64,000 nt of DNA, from the NCBI GenBank assembly GCA_000729835.1, contig JFHB01000109.1, positions 1 through 64,000 on the forward strand, written 5' to 3'. Positions within the stretch are counted from its first letter, which is position 1; every line of letters starts with the position of its first letter. Shown here one piece after another: positions 10,139-20,832 of the stretch. Position numbers and translations under genes: made by a program. The stretch is from Atkinsonella hypoxylon (taxonomy: Eukaryota > Ascomycota > Sordariomycetes > Hypocreales > Clavicipitaceae). The notes beneath the pieces were generated by a model, which was not told the origin of the DNA, searched no databases, and worked only from the letters and a program-made list of their open reading frames with translations.

Positions 10139-13100
10139 CGTCGTCATTCGGAATGACTCAAAACCTTCAGCTATATTGCTACTATGGTTTAAAGATTCGT
10201 CGCCGCGTCCAAGTGGTGAGAGGGAAGCGGCGAAGGGCCGAGAAGGTTGTTATCGGGCTGCAGGAAAGTGTTCGCGTGTGCGCAAATATATAGAGGATGG
10301 CAAAGCTCGCCTTTTACACCTGCGCAATGCTTCCTGGCGCTCGTAGAGAAAAAGAGACAGCAACCCGTTAACGACCTCTAGCGGCAAAAGTTTGGTGGCG
10401 CAGAAGCTAGATTTATGCAGGTACGTGCCTCGATGCTAGAGGCCAAAGATGCGTGCGCGCAGGCGAGGACGGGATAGAACTCGGTCGGGAAGCTGCAAAA
10501 GGGCAGAATGCGAATGATATGATTAAATATAGCTGAAGTTTGGTCAATCTGAAAAGTCGGGCAACTGTCAACGGTTGGCGTATGGGCTGACAGCAGGCGG
10601 CGCAAAGAACAAACGCTTGAATAAATAAAGGCAGTGTGCGTCGCGACAATCAAGTCGATGCGCCGGCGCGTTGGAATCGAGGAGCGGGAAATGCTCCAAT
10701 GCAACGAAGCAGAAGTGGGATAGTGGGCGAAAAAGGGAAACAGAAAAAAAAAAGAGGGTAACGGGGTTAATTTCTACCTCTGCGTTCAAATAGGGAAAGC
10801 AGACAACGGCAGTGGTTGGTCGCGACTGAGCTTTGCCGTATGCGGTGCGTTGGGGTTGGTTGCGTTGCGTTGCTCGAGGCCAAGACAAGGCAAGGCAAGG
10901 AAAGAAAGGAAAGGGCACGAAGACAGTACGCGAGCGGTACTGCGGGAGCGGTGCTTTAGTAGGCGGAGGAGATGCAAGCGATGAGGTACCTGGCAGGTAA
11001 CGTTTCCAGGTAAAGCGGGTCGCGGTGGCCGGAGGAGGAAAGGGGGGGCGTCAGCGAGGAAAAGCGCGTGCACGTCAATGAAATTTTGCCGGTTGGAGGC
11101 GCGAAGGTATTTATGAGAGAGAAAGGCAAACTCCGCCGCGACGTTTGATTTGTGACTAACGGGGCGTGAGAAAAGGCTGGGGCCAGAAAAATTTACCTTG
11201 GGAGGGGGGCACCAGCCACCGCCTACCCGAGCCACAGCAGGCGCGAAGCGAGGAGGTCGTCCAAGTGCCGGCCGGCTGCTTCGTCCATTGTCCAGAGTCC
11301 AGAGACTTCCAGACAGTCATCATCTCGTCTCGTCTCATCTCATCTCATCTCAACTGCCAAATGAAATGCATGACTCGCGGCTCATAGACGACAACTCGAA
11401 CAACAACACGGGAATCCGGCCATGGTATGCTGGCGGCACCAGCCAAGCAGAATTGCATGATGCCTAGCAGTTGTCGTCATCAAGGGGAAAGAGGCTTTTA
11501 GCTCGAGTCGCCGTGGACCGATGGTCGCTCTGCAGAACATGCCAGAACATGTCATGCCGCAACAAAAACTCAATTCTGGTGTCTCATAGAAGACTAGTCG
11601 ACAAAGGTCAACTGGTCAGTTATTTCAAGGCATACAGTTTTTCGGAGTATCTTCCAAGCAGAATTTTCTGCCTCAAGCAAGCAATGAGCTTGGTAATCAA
11701 TACCAAGCATTCTAAACTGAGAGCGCAGTTCGTTCCAACTCACCTTGGTATGACCCAGACAGTATAGAAAACCCAGGCAGGTACCTCTGTCAAAAGGCCC
11801 GTCTTCTTTTTTACGATTTCGTCGCTCATTAGTTAGTCTGGTACAAATGTTCCAGCCCTAACTCAAGCAGCAGCACATTTCAATGACCTATCTGATAAGA
11901 CATGGATCTGACGCCATCCCGCCGACATCAAAGCCACACAGATGGAGATGAAATCTTTGTAAACCAGCTACCGCCTTGTCGCGAGAAATCCTCCAAACGG
12001 GGTGATGGTCCACCCAGCTGTGGCGCAGACGCAAGACTGAGCTTCGTTCGCTTCTTTACGTCACCTGCTTCCCGTGTCGCAGGTTGAACTGAAATATGTA
12101 TCTGAAATTGGGGCCCACGGCATCACAGAAAATTTTCAAGAGGTCGGGGTGGGATCCTGAGGGTACCGAAGCAAAATGCAAAATGAATGACCCAATTAAC
12201 ACCTCAAAGGCTTGGTGACCTGTCCCACGACCTCATCTTCCATCGATGGATCCTGTTTGAATCTCCGACCAATGGCAAACGAGCAGAAACGCGCTAAGCT
12301 GGGAACAGAACATTGGCTCACACAGCAGCCAATCATACCTTGTTCGCAAAACAAGGATGTGGCCTCCTCCTCTCGCTTCCCAGCCACACCAGCCAACCAG
12401 CTTGCCAGCCTCTCTTCGGATTTCGAGGCTGACATTGTTTGCGACGAGGCTTGCAATGGTTCGAAGCTCAACCATCTTTTCCTGAAGGCCAGGTGATGCG
12501 CTGAACATTAGCACTCAATCATAGCCTGAAATACAGAGTCCTGTGCGCTGTAGCTCGGAATCAGATATGACTTGAGACACCATGGAACTTTCCCAAGACG
12601 AATACACTTTTTACAGATCAAGAAAATACTTCCCGCAATATCGGAACACTTAATCAGCGGGCTGTGGGCTCCGCGTGACTAAGCACATGACACGGTTATC
12701 TTATCGATTTGCTTGTTCTAGCACTTATCGAACTTCGCCTGGTGGAGACGCTTAGCAGGTGCAGGCGCTGGGTAGAAAAAAAAAAAAAAAAAAAAAGGTT
12801 CGCAGGTAAAAGGAAAATCGGTTGCCGCCGTGAAATTTTGCAACCTAATCTGGCGGTGCGAGATATCAGACCCGTCGACCACATAACTCTCGCTACGAGA
12901 TCAAGCAAATCTTGATCGGCCTTCCTTCGTGTGGCAGTTCATGCTTTGAACCTCAACCTTCGTCAAGGGAGGACAAACCGATTGCATATGAGCAACCTCC
13001 CGATCTCGTCTGTATCCATCACATTGTCGTCCATACCGCTAAAAGGCAGCAGTTTCCTGTCATCGCCATCTTAAGAAGAAGATATACAGAGAAAAAAAAC

Positions 13101-13154
13101 AAAAAAAAGTCAAAAATAAAGCGCCATCTCCAATTCTGTCAGAACGTCTTTGCA
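10139..13154. other. Intergenic, divergent promoters (3 kb)
   Basis: Long gap between the starts of BDF1 and the Utp12-domain gene. It contains GA/CT-rich tracts (about 10860-10915), a (TCTCA)n stretch at 11320-11350 and poly(A) at about 12777-12796. An open frame on the minus strand at 12470-12200 has no recognisable domain and was not called. The length suggests long leaders or a non-coding transcript, but nothing can be shown from sequence. Confidence 0.5.
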
Positions 13155-14384
13155 ATGCCTACCTCAACGAAAAGAAAGGCGCCTGGCAAATTGGCTGCCC
13201 CGGTCGTCAAGTCGAGCGCCAAAGTGCCCATTAAGAACACCATCGACGAAACCCGAGCGTCCATTGGTGGAACAGATGAACTTCAGCCTGCTCCAATAGA
13301 CATAATCGAAGTCTCTTCTGACAACTCCAGCGACGAGGAAGAGCTCTCAGAGGATGACATTGCGCCGACGCATGCACAACATGACCCCAGCAGCATCAAC
13401 GACGAAGCAGCCAAAGAAGCCGCAGGGTCCCTCGTCAATGGCCAACACAACAAGATTGTCGCAGCAGAAGCAGACTCTGACAACGAGGAGACGTCACCGT
13501 CATTTGGGGAGCTCCTACGGGGTAGCGACACCATCGACGTGCCAGCCTTGCTCCATCAACCCGCCGCAGGCAACATCACCACGCAGCCTGCCCGGACCGC
13601 TATCGTGCCACCCTCTCATCAATCCCTCACGACGGTCCTGACGCAAGCTCTCAAGACAGACGACATCGAACTCCTCGAATCATGCCTGCACACCACAGAC
13701 CTCCCCACCATCCGAAACACAATCGAGCGGATAGACAGCTCCCTCGCCGGCAACCTACTCAACAAGCTCGCCGCGCGACTTTACCGCCGACCCGGCCGCG
13801 CCGGTAACCTCATGACCTGGGTACAATGGACACTCGTCTCCCACGGCGGCGCGCTCGCCTCTCAGCCCAAGGTCATCCATAGCCTCACCGGCCTGCAAAA
13901 GGTGCTCGCCGAACGAGCAAAGGGTCTTAACAGCCTCCTTGCGCTCAAGGGCAAGCTCGATCTCTTGGAGAGCCAAATGGACCTGCGACGCAGGATGCAA
14001 CGAACCTCAGGCCTGCTCCGCCAGGGCCAAGATTCAGAAGACGAGCAAGAGGACGTCATCTGGGTAGAAGGCGAAACAGACCCCATTACCAAGAAAGATG
14101 TCAACGGCACCAGACCAAGACGGAGACAACACGACGACGACGAAGATGATGAGGAGGAAAATGAGCCCATGGCCAACGAGATAGACGACTCAGCAGACGA
14201 GGAGGAGGACTCAGACGTTCAAGAGATTGACGACAGCGAAGTAGCGGAGGAGTCGTTGGACGAAAATGAAGTGGACCACGACGACGTAGATGACTCGATG
14301 GGCGAAGACGAAGAGAGCGAGGTGGAAGCTGCGCCGCCCTCGAAGATGCAGAAAGTGGGCAAGACTTTCGCCAAGAGAAAATGA
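13155..14384 (+). CDS. Utp12-domain small-subunit processome protein without beta-propeller
   Basis: Single exon, 409 residues, from the ATG at 13155 (the frame is open upstream, but that part is unlike coding sequence). The N-terminus is basic (STKRKAPGK). An acidic Ser/Asp/Glu region spans about residues 45-110. A helical Utp12-type domain follows at about 150-290 (LTTVLTQALKTDDIELLESC to MRRMQRTSG). The C-terminal 100 residues are dominated by Asp/Glu and end in a basic GKTFAKRK. Utp12 C-terminal domains tetramerise in the UTP-A and UTP-B complexes that bind the 5' ETS of pre-rRNA and the U3 snoRNP in the nucleolus. Yeast members also carry WD40 propellers, which are absent here. It is therefore a short UTP subunit, perhaps a Utp5 or Utp9 counterpart; which one is unsure. 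Confidence 0.75.
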   Translation: MPTSTKRKAPGKLAAPVVKSSAKVPIKNTIDETRASIGGTDELQPAPIDIIEVSSDNSSDEEELSEDDIAPTHAQHDPSSINDEAAKEAAGSLVNGQHNKIVAAEADSDNEETSPSFGELLRGSDTIDVPALLHQPAAGNITTQPARTAIVPPSHQSLTTVLTQALKTDDIELLESCLHTTDLPTIRNTIERIDSSLAGNLLNKLAARLYRRPGRAGNLMTWVQWTLVSHGGALASQPKVIHSLTGLQKVLAERAKGLNSLLALKGKLDLLESQMDLRRRMQRTSGLLRQGQDSEDEQEDVIWVEGETDPITKKDVNGTRPRRRQHDDDEDDEEENEPMANEIDDSADEEEDSDVQEIDDSEVAEESLDENEVDHDDVDDSMGEDEESEVEAAPPSKMQKVGKTFAKRK

Positions 14385-15087
14385 GGCGTGTAGTGTATGT
14401 GGAAAGAAGGCCGCGCGGCCTTGAATTGCATCGTTGTAATGAGGAACATGTCTTGGCTTTTTGGCTTGAAATGCAAATCCGGTTTACAATAACGTACATG
14501 CACCGAGCTGCTTAATGAAGTGATCTGTTGAAATGAGTTGAGCTCCATTTGCATCGCAGTTGGCAGCGGCACCGCTTGAAAACACCATGCTTACAACCAA
14601 GCAGGGCAGACTTGCGGTACGCCACTACCCAGTGAGGACCGCGCCGGACAAAAATGGTACTCTACAAAGGGGCATGGCGAGACTATCGTCTAGCTAGCGG
14701 GGATAAAAGCTGAATGCCAAATGTTTCATTACATGGTACGCCGGCCATACTCGTTCAATGCCACTTGTAATAGGAAGAATACCTCTTCACAGGACAGGCA
14801 TCTCGGGGAATAAGAGCAAGTTGTGCGTGTTTTTTTTTTTTGTTTCAAAAATAGTATGTTCCAACGCTTGCATATGCATGCCACGCTACCCAATCCTACC
14901 CGTTTTCCATCAAGAAAAGGTACGATATTGCCATGCAAAAACGCGCTTTCCTCTATAAACAGGAATATAGTCATAGATGAAAAGGGTACCATGTAAAGTA
15001 AAATGTCCCACTGCGCCCTCTGTTCTACCCGTCAAGATATAGGCACGTCAGTCAAAGTCAATAGGATATCTAATATGCTGTAAGCCG
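14385..15087. other. Intergenic, convergent 3' ends
   Basis: 700 bp between two convergent genes. A poly(T) run lies at about 14829-14840. Nothing else is seen. Confidence 0.5.
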
Positions 15088-17010
15088 CTAGATAGCCCAG
15101 CTGCCGCGTCGTTCGCGCACGCCCCACGCCAGAGGATCAAGATTATCAAGATCAGGGTGCTGGCGAGCCCACTCGGTAATGTATATCCTGAGGGCTTTCC
15201 ATCGCGGGCATCGCTCCTCCTCGGGTATATCGTGCAGGTTCATCTCAAGCATGTGGCCCTTTGCCATTTGCTTTTCGTCATCCCGGCAGAGCTCTTCGAT
15301 AGTAACCCGGCTGATCTTGGAGAGCTCTTCGTCAAAGGAGTGCGCGGTGGCGGGGTACCCTAGTGAGAGGTAATTGTAGACCTGGGTGACGAACTCGTCG
15401 CCGAATTCTGATGCGATTTTCTCGTCGCGCTCGATCTGGGCCTTTTCACGACGTAGACGGTCGTCGAGCCCATGGAGCATGTGAAGGCCCTTGGACTGGC
15501 CGGTGCGGAGGCGGCATTCAGATCTTGTGGAACCGGCAGGGCTGGTGCTGCTGGTGCTGGTGCTGTTGTTGTTGTTGTTGTTGTTCAAACTTTCCGAAGA
15601 ATTGGAGGAAGAAGACATCAACTCTGGCTCCTCGCTCATGGATCGAGACCCATGACCGCCTGTGTCTCGGGGACTTGCTGGCGGATACGGCGTCACCATC
15701 AAATCGGTTCCATGAGACTCGGCTGACACGACATAGCCTTTGTTGGACTCTAAACGGAAGCAGTAGCCTTGCCATAGGCCAGCCTGGCCGGTCGTGTCAC
15801 GGTTGTGATCCTTGCGAGCTTCGTTGTGAAAGAACGGATGGTCCGTCTCCAATTTAGTCTCTTTCGGGGATGGACATCGTCGAAAAGTTAGGTCCTTGCC
15901 GAGCATCGGAGGCGATGCGGCCTGCCGTATAAGATGCAACTTTGGGTCATCCGGCTGTAAGCCAAAGGCACCAAATGGCCGGCTGAAACCAATATCCGGC
16001 CCGCGATCCGCCGCAGGGCGCCCACCTGCAACGGAACTGAACCCGGCGTCTTCTCGACTTGGGGATGGCCGCCCGGAAAGCTCGTTCCCGGGCAGTTGGG
16101 CCTTATTTCCAGCGGCAAAATGCGAGCTTTCTGAAATCGGCCATGTAAGTGGCGTCAGGGAATTCCTCAGGTCATGCAGGTCGGCCGCGGAACCCCTTCC
16201 ATCATCGGGGGCGATCCTATTGGTCGTCGTCCACAATGGATCGGGAGGCACAGGCAACTCCATGTTGTCCAGATCTGAATCTGTCTGCATGATGGCGTCC
16301 ATATCCGTGTCAACCGCCATTCCATCGCAGCCCCGCTGATGCGCCAGCTGTTCAGCATGATTTTGCATGTGCTTATGCCACCAGTTCAACCCCAGATTCG
16401 ACGACTTTCTACGAACCCTGGATTGAACAACCCCATCTTGTTGGTGTTGCGGTGTGTTGTCCGCCGAATTCTCACTCTCAGAACTCTCTCGAAAGTAAAA
16501 GTGGGCAACACCTCCCTCACGGGCCCGACTGTTCGGAAAGGCAGCAAGCGCATCCTCTACCAATTGGCGCGAGGCCTCTTTGGCAGCAATTTCCAAGAGA
16601 TACTCCTTGACGTCCTCATCCTCCGATTCCCGTCTCGTGGGCGGCATATGCCGAATGGACTCATCGTCCACAGATCCGCCATTCTTCCTCCTATGCTTGG
16701 TTCTGGCGACATAGATGTGGTTGGTATAAGGAGTGATGTCGGTTTTGTCGGCTGGCTTTGTTGCTGGACCAGGGTCCCCTTCTCGCCGTGTTCTTCTAGA
16801 GGTTTCAATCAGTTGAGGTTTGAATCGACGTCTTTGTCGTGGTGGTTGTGGTATCGGCGGTGAGGCGGATCGAGGGGATGGCTCTGGGGTTGGTTCCGGG
16901 ATCGGGCCAGTCTGGTGACCGCCATGCATGCTGGCCTTGCGGTTGGATTGGAAAGTTGTCTCAATCGGAACAGGCACAAACCGTCGTTTCGGCGGGTTGG
17001 TGCTAGCCAT
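15088..17010 (-). CDS. Uncharacterised fungal protein, 640 residues
   Basis: Single open frame from the ATG at 17010 to the stop at 15088. I do not recognise a domain. The N-terminal 100 residues are basic and Pro-rich (PKRRFVPVPIE; repeated PEPTPEPSP). Low-complexity Ser/Asn stretches include a run of seven Asn at about residue 490, encoded by a (GTT)n tract at 15566-15588. The last ~110 residues look folded and conserved: an Arg/Lys/Glu helix, then EFVTQVYNYLSLGYPATAHSFDEEL and a Trp-rich end (PRWKALRIYITEWARQHP, DPLAWGVRERRGSW). No signal peptide or membrane segment is seen. A Lys/Arg-rich patch may act as a nuclear signal (inference). The even codon use and long frame support a real gene. 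Confidence 0.7.
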   Translation of the reverse strand: MASTNPPKRRFVPVPIETTFQSNRKASMHGGHQTGPIPEPTPEPSPRSASPPIPQPPRQRRRFKPQLIETSRRTRREGDPGPATKPADKTDITPYTNHIYVARTKHRRKNGGSVDDESIRHMPPTRRESEDEDVKEYLLEIAAKEASRQLVEDALAAFPNSRAREGGVAHFYFRESSESENSADNTPQHQQDGVVQSRVRRKSSNLGLNWWHKHMQNHAEQLAHQRGCDGMAVDTDMDAIMQTDSDLDNMELPVPPDPLWTTTNRIAPDDGRGSAADLHDLRNSLTPLTWPISESSHFAAGNKAQLPGNELSGRPSPSREDAGFSSVAGGRPAADRGPDIGFSRPFGAFGLQPDDPKLHLIRQAASPPMLGKDLTFRRCPSPKETKLETDHPFFHNEARKDHNRDTTGQAGLWQGYCFRLESNKGYVVSAESHGTDLMVTPYPPASPRDTGGHGSRSMSEEPELMSSSSNSSESLNNNNNNNSTSTSSTSPAGSTRSECRLRTGQSKGLHMLHGLDDRLRREKAQIERDEKIASEFGDEFVTQVYNYLSLGYPATAHSFDEELSKISRVTIEELCRDDEKQMAKGHMLEMNLHDIPEEERCPRWKALRIYITEWARQHPDLDNLDPLAWGVRERRGSWAI

Positions 17011-17279
17011 GCTGACTTGGTGATGCGCAACCGGGCTAGGCGGTCAATTTTAGGGGTTTTGAAAAAAAAAAAAAAAAAGGAAAGAGACGCGTTCGGTGAT
17101 TTGCGGTGTGTACGTGCGAGCGTGCGTGCGTGTTTTGTGTATGCAAAATCCAAAGGGCACGCAATGGTACACGCCTCGATGTGCGGCAGCAAGTCGGTGT
17201 ATCTGGAATTGCGTGGTGCGTAGTCACGTCACGTCACTATATGCACGAAGCAGAGATAGCGGTGGAGGGGAGACGGTGA

Positions 17280-17331
17280 TGCGGAAGCGGAGGCGGAGGC
17301 GGAGGCAGAGGCAGAGGCAGAGGCGGAAGCG
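17280..17331. repeat. Hexamer microsatellite (GGAGGC/AGAGGC)n
   Basis: Consecutive GCGGAG, GCAGAG and GCGGAA hexamers directly upstream of the 640-residue gene, probably in its promoter or leader. Confidence 0.7.
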
Positions 17332-17718
17332 AGTGGTCGAGATAATGCGGGCATGCGGGCATGCGGGACAGAGATAAGAAGAATAAAACTAACTGCACAA
17401 AAAGACGAGCGTCTGCAATGGAGGACTTGATGAGATGATGAGATGGTTGAAGGAAAAGGACGGCCTCAACAAGGCGAACGGGGAGCAGGGGTTGCCAGGG
17501 CCAGGAGAGCCCCGACTCGAACGAGGGCGCAACGAGTGCGGCGTCCATGGCCACCTCACGATGGTCAATGGCTGTGGACAGGAATATCCCCATTGGAGTC
17601 TGGCCCCGTCTGGCCTCGTCTTTTGGTCCGCTTCGGCAGATCAGGTGGGGCAGGCGCCACGGTGCATGCACCCTGGGGGCGCTATTGCTGCTTCTAGCGG
17701 GGCCTGGGCAGCCCGTTC

Positions 17719-17751
17719 GCCAGCCGTTCGCCAGCCGTTCGCCAGCTGTTG
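17719..17751. repeat. 11-bp tandem repeat GCCAGCCGTTC x3
   Basis: Two perfect copies and one two-mismatch copy (GCCAGCTGTTG) in a non-coding interval. Confidence 0.7.
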
Positions 17752-17912
17752 ATTGTTAAAATGACCGTCCACACCGCTCAGTTGAAATAAAATGGCAAAC
17801 TCGCCCCAACCGGCAGCCTCAATTGTCTGCAACGTTGACGAACGACAGAATCCGGCAACCGCCTGCCTGCGCATGCTACGCTCACTGTCTTGGGTCCCCA
17901 GATATCATATCG

Positions 17913-17942
17913 CCTACAGTAACCTACAGTAACCTACAGTAA
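17913..17942. repeat. 10-bp tandem repeat CCTACAGTAA x3
   Basis: Three perfect head-to-tail copies with no coding context. A 10-bp period puts each copy on the same DNA face, so a protein-binding array is conceivable, but this is only inference. Confidence 0.7.
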
Positions 17943-19062
17943 TGCATGCAACCCTGCAACGCTCGCGTTTCCCACCTTTTTTTTTTGACCTACGGCCTAT
18001 TCACATTGCAACATTCAGTCCACAATGGTATCTGTCTGATCCGGCTTTCGCGCTCGCTACACCATTGACCTAGCCAGCCTTTGGCATGGAGAGACGACCC
18101 ATAGGTACCTGGGTAGTGCGCATGGTTTCCTGAGAGCAGAAGGGATTTTGCACTGTTTGATGCGTATTGTCCCGGCTGCTCTCCCTGATTTCCCGTCTCT
18201 CTGGGTTGAATAAGAATTAAGCCTCTGCGGAGTATATGCACCGCACTGGGAAGCAAGTAATGGTGGAAGGGTCACAGACCAATACACTAACTATTGCCTC
18301 CACCCTTCGTGGGCAGTCCGGCACTAAGCTAAGATTTTTATTGAGCTCTCGTGGCGCACTTCGAAGTGGACTGTGAGGTCTCAAATAAAAAGTTTGGCCC
18401 GTGCCCAATACCAGACCAAGTGTCTCGTGCCTGTTACAAGATGCAATGCGAGTTTCACACAGTAGTTCTGTGGTTCTGTGGTTTTACTATATCATAAACA
18501 CGAAAGAAGCTAGATCAACAACATTGACAGTGATAGCGAGAGCATGCAATCCATCAGGAAATGTGACGTCAATATGCAAGTCCAACTTATGCGCATTACT
18601 GTTTGGTATACAAGCACGGCAGTAGGAGGGGTTAGACAAACATGAGGGTTGGTATCATCAGACACCAGCCCGCCCATATGTGGTTATAATGCATATTGTG
18701 ACACTGCTATTTTTGGATGTGTGCAGTTTTATAATAATAAAAATAACCTCTAATCCACGACTGGCCGCTGCAACGTGAACCTTACACCCGATGCAGTAAG
18801 TTAATCCAAAACTTTCTCACGAGGTTTGAAGTCAGGCTCCCTTAGGCACAGACAGCAACATCCGTCCTCCCTTGCTGGGGACACTCGGGAAGCAGCTTAG
18901 TTTTACACGGATGACTTTCACGACCGTGGCGGCAGGTGCAATTGCATTGAAACCTCGGAGCACAAGCATTATCGTGGGCACACTGTCAGCACTTAGCTTA
19001 GCACAGAACTAGCGTAAAACTGCCAAGTCAATTATTCCACTTAGCTATCGTCGCCTATTGAC

Positions 19063-19460
19063 TTAACCTTGAACACTATGTCTGACCCTGCCAACAATGA
19101 TGTTGTTTTCGGAGAGGTCACCATGAATGAGCACGAATGGTGCAGAATCGAGTTCGAGCACCCAAATAGCTCTTCGTGAGGTCCATTTGTTAGCCACACT
19201 CGGCGACTGTACCGTCCGGAAGGCTTCCCTCCTGGGTACGGGCAATCTTTCGACGGACTGGTAGACTGGATTCACTCCGAAGCAGTCACCTCGCTTTTCT
19301 GATTGATGCGGAGTAAGTCAATGCTTGTATTTGCAGTGGTGCGGAAAACCCTACGGCGCTCGACATCCGCAGCTGGCATGGCGTCATACCAACATAGAGG
19401 ACTGCCGTCAACCCAGCCGGATAGATACGCGACAACCAGAAGAACTTGCAAGAGCATCAG
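19063..19460 (-). pseudogene. Decayed aminoglycoside-phosphotransferase-like (APH/kinase-like) gene
   Basis: On the minus strand one frame reads WVLELDSAPFVLIHGDLSEN followed by NIIV. This is the catalytic loop (HGDLSxxNI) of the fungal APH-type kinase-like family (PF01636). The usual continuation, D-P-x-T-L-K-V-x-A-I-I-D-W-E, is broken. After NIIV the frame runs to a stop, and remnants such as KVKSI appear in a shifted frame with the DWE motif lost. Upstream an open stretch (19457-19272) may be the N-terminal part but is out of frame. No full-length reading is possible without frameshifts. Intact members are small-molecule or unknown-substrate kinases common in ascomycete accessory genomes. 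Confidence 0.6.
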
Positions 19461-20832
19461 TATTGTGAATGAAGTGGTAGGACGAGCCTGTAGCTTCGGT
19501 TGCTAAAGTGCGGACGTCTGCCGGACTAGGATCCAAGGTTCCAGCCATCTTTGGCGACCGCTTTGGGGAAAAAAAAAAAAAAAGGGCGACGAGTCTGGCT
19601 TGCGCTGATGGCCTTTCGAGAGGGCGCGTAGAATCACCGGAAAATTACACGAGGAAGGAACGACGGAGAAAGATGAGCAGCGATTGTACTCCGTACTAAT
19701 GCGAAACCTGCACCAGAGTAGATGAAGCCCTAGAGTGCCTATACTGGAGATCCTCCTGCCCCAGAACTCATAAGCCACATTAGATTACAGTAAGATGAAA
19801 AAAGCTATGAAACATTAATGTCTGCAAAACACTTGTTGCTGCATGTTCACGTATCCCTTCAACACTGCCGGGGGAGGGGGGTTGTCGCAGAGTGGGTATC
19901 AACCGGAATGTTCGCCAATCACACGGGATTTACAAGGAGATATCCTGGCAATATTAGTAGCGTTGAGACCGATCTTTGATTGGCTCTTTTATAACCCATA
20001 AAGTCAACTACCATCTACAATATATATATATATAAGCAACCTTCTGTAAGTATCCCTAGTTTGGGGGTTGGTGTCCTTGCTGTGTACTTTGTTTGGGGCA
20101 CGCAAATTTCCCACTGGATCTAGCTGAATTAAGCTAATTCTCCACTACAAGATGAGCTTTTTGTTAAGCTCTTTTCAGAGGTCTTTTTCCGCCTAACAGC
20201 TACTAACACCTGCAATGTCAATTGACGCATCAATCGTCGCATTAGACATCGCATTATTTCGTTGGTTTGTTAATTATTTAGTTGGTTGGTTCATTAGTCA
20301 GGGGATGGTACATTGGTGGGAGGGTGCGCGCCAGGGAGAAATGTACTTCCCCACAAATTCCTAATATAATTCAAGGGATGGGGTTGGAATGTACATACTA
20401 TCTAACCTACCTTACAGCGGCGATAGAAGCTCCTCTACGATGACCCGCGGAAGGAAAGGTCATTAAACCAACAATCATTACAGAGGACAGTAACCTCACT
20501 GGGCAGCATATCCGCCAAGATCCAAGTGCCTGTCTTGTGCTTACACCGTCAGGGGTACAAAACGGAGTACATCTCCTGTGGCGTCGCCACGGTCGATTAA
20601 GCTGTCGCACAGTAATGTCCGATCTACGTTTAATCTCCGACAGGGCATATAACTCCAACAGCTTACCACAACGCCGTTTCGCTCCAGTCCTCCATTCTCA
20701 TTGTTCTCCACGATCTGATGCTGAACGATAGACGCGAGGCGCAGGATAAGAGGGGTCAACTTGGGAGCTCTGCCTTGCGTCGCGTATGGCCCGGGACATC
20801 ATAGCCTTCATTCTCCAGTGTGACTGGGAACG

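Larger units (their letters stand above)
17011..20832. other. Gene-poor interval (3.8 kb)
   Basis: Holds a decayed phosphotransferase gene (19063-19460) and several short tandem repeats listed separately. A TATA microsatellite lies at about 20019-20034 and poly(A) runs near 17059 and 19569. Otherwise I see only short frames without recognisable similarity. Confidence 0.5.

Noticed and set aside
12200..12480. Minus-strand ATG frame (MVELRTIASLVANN...) with a possible 40-nt intron
   Set aside because: The intron would be too short, and neither frame resembles a known protein.
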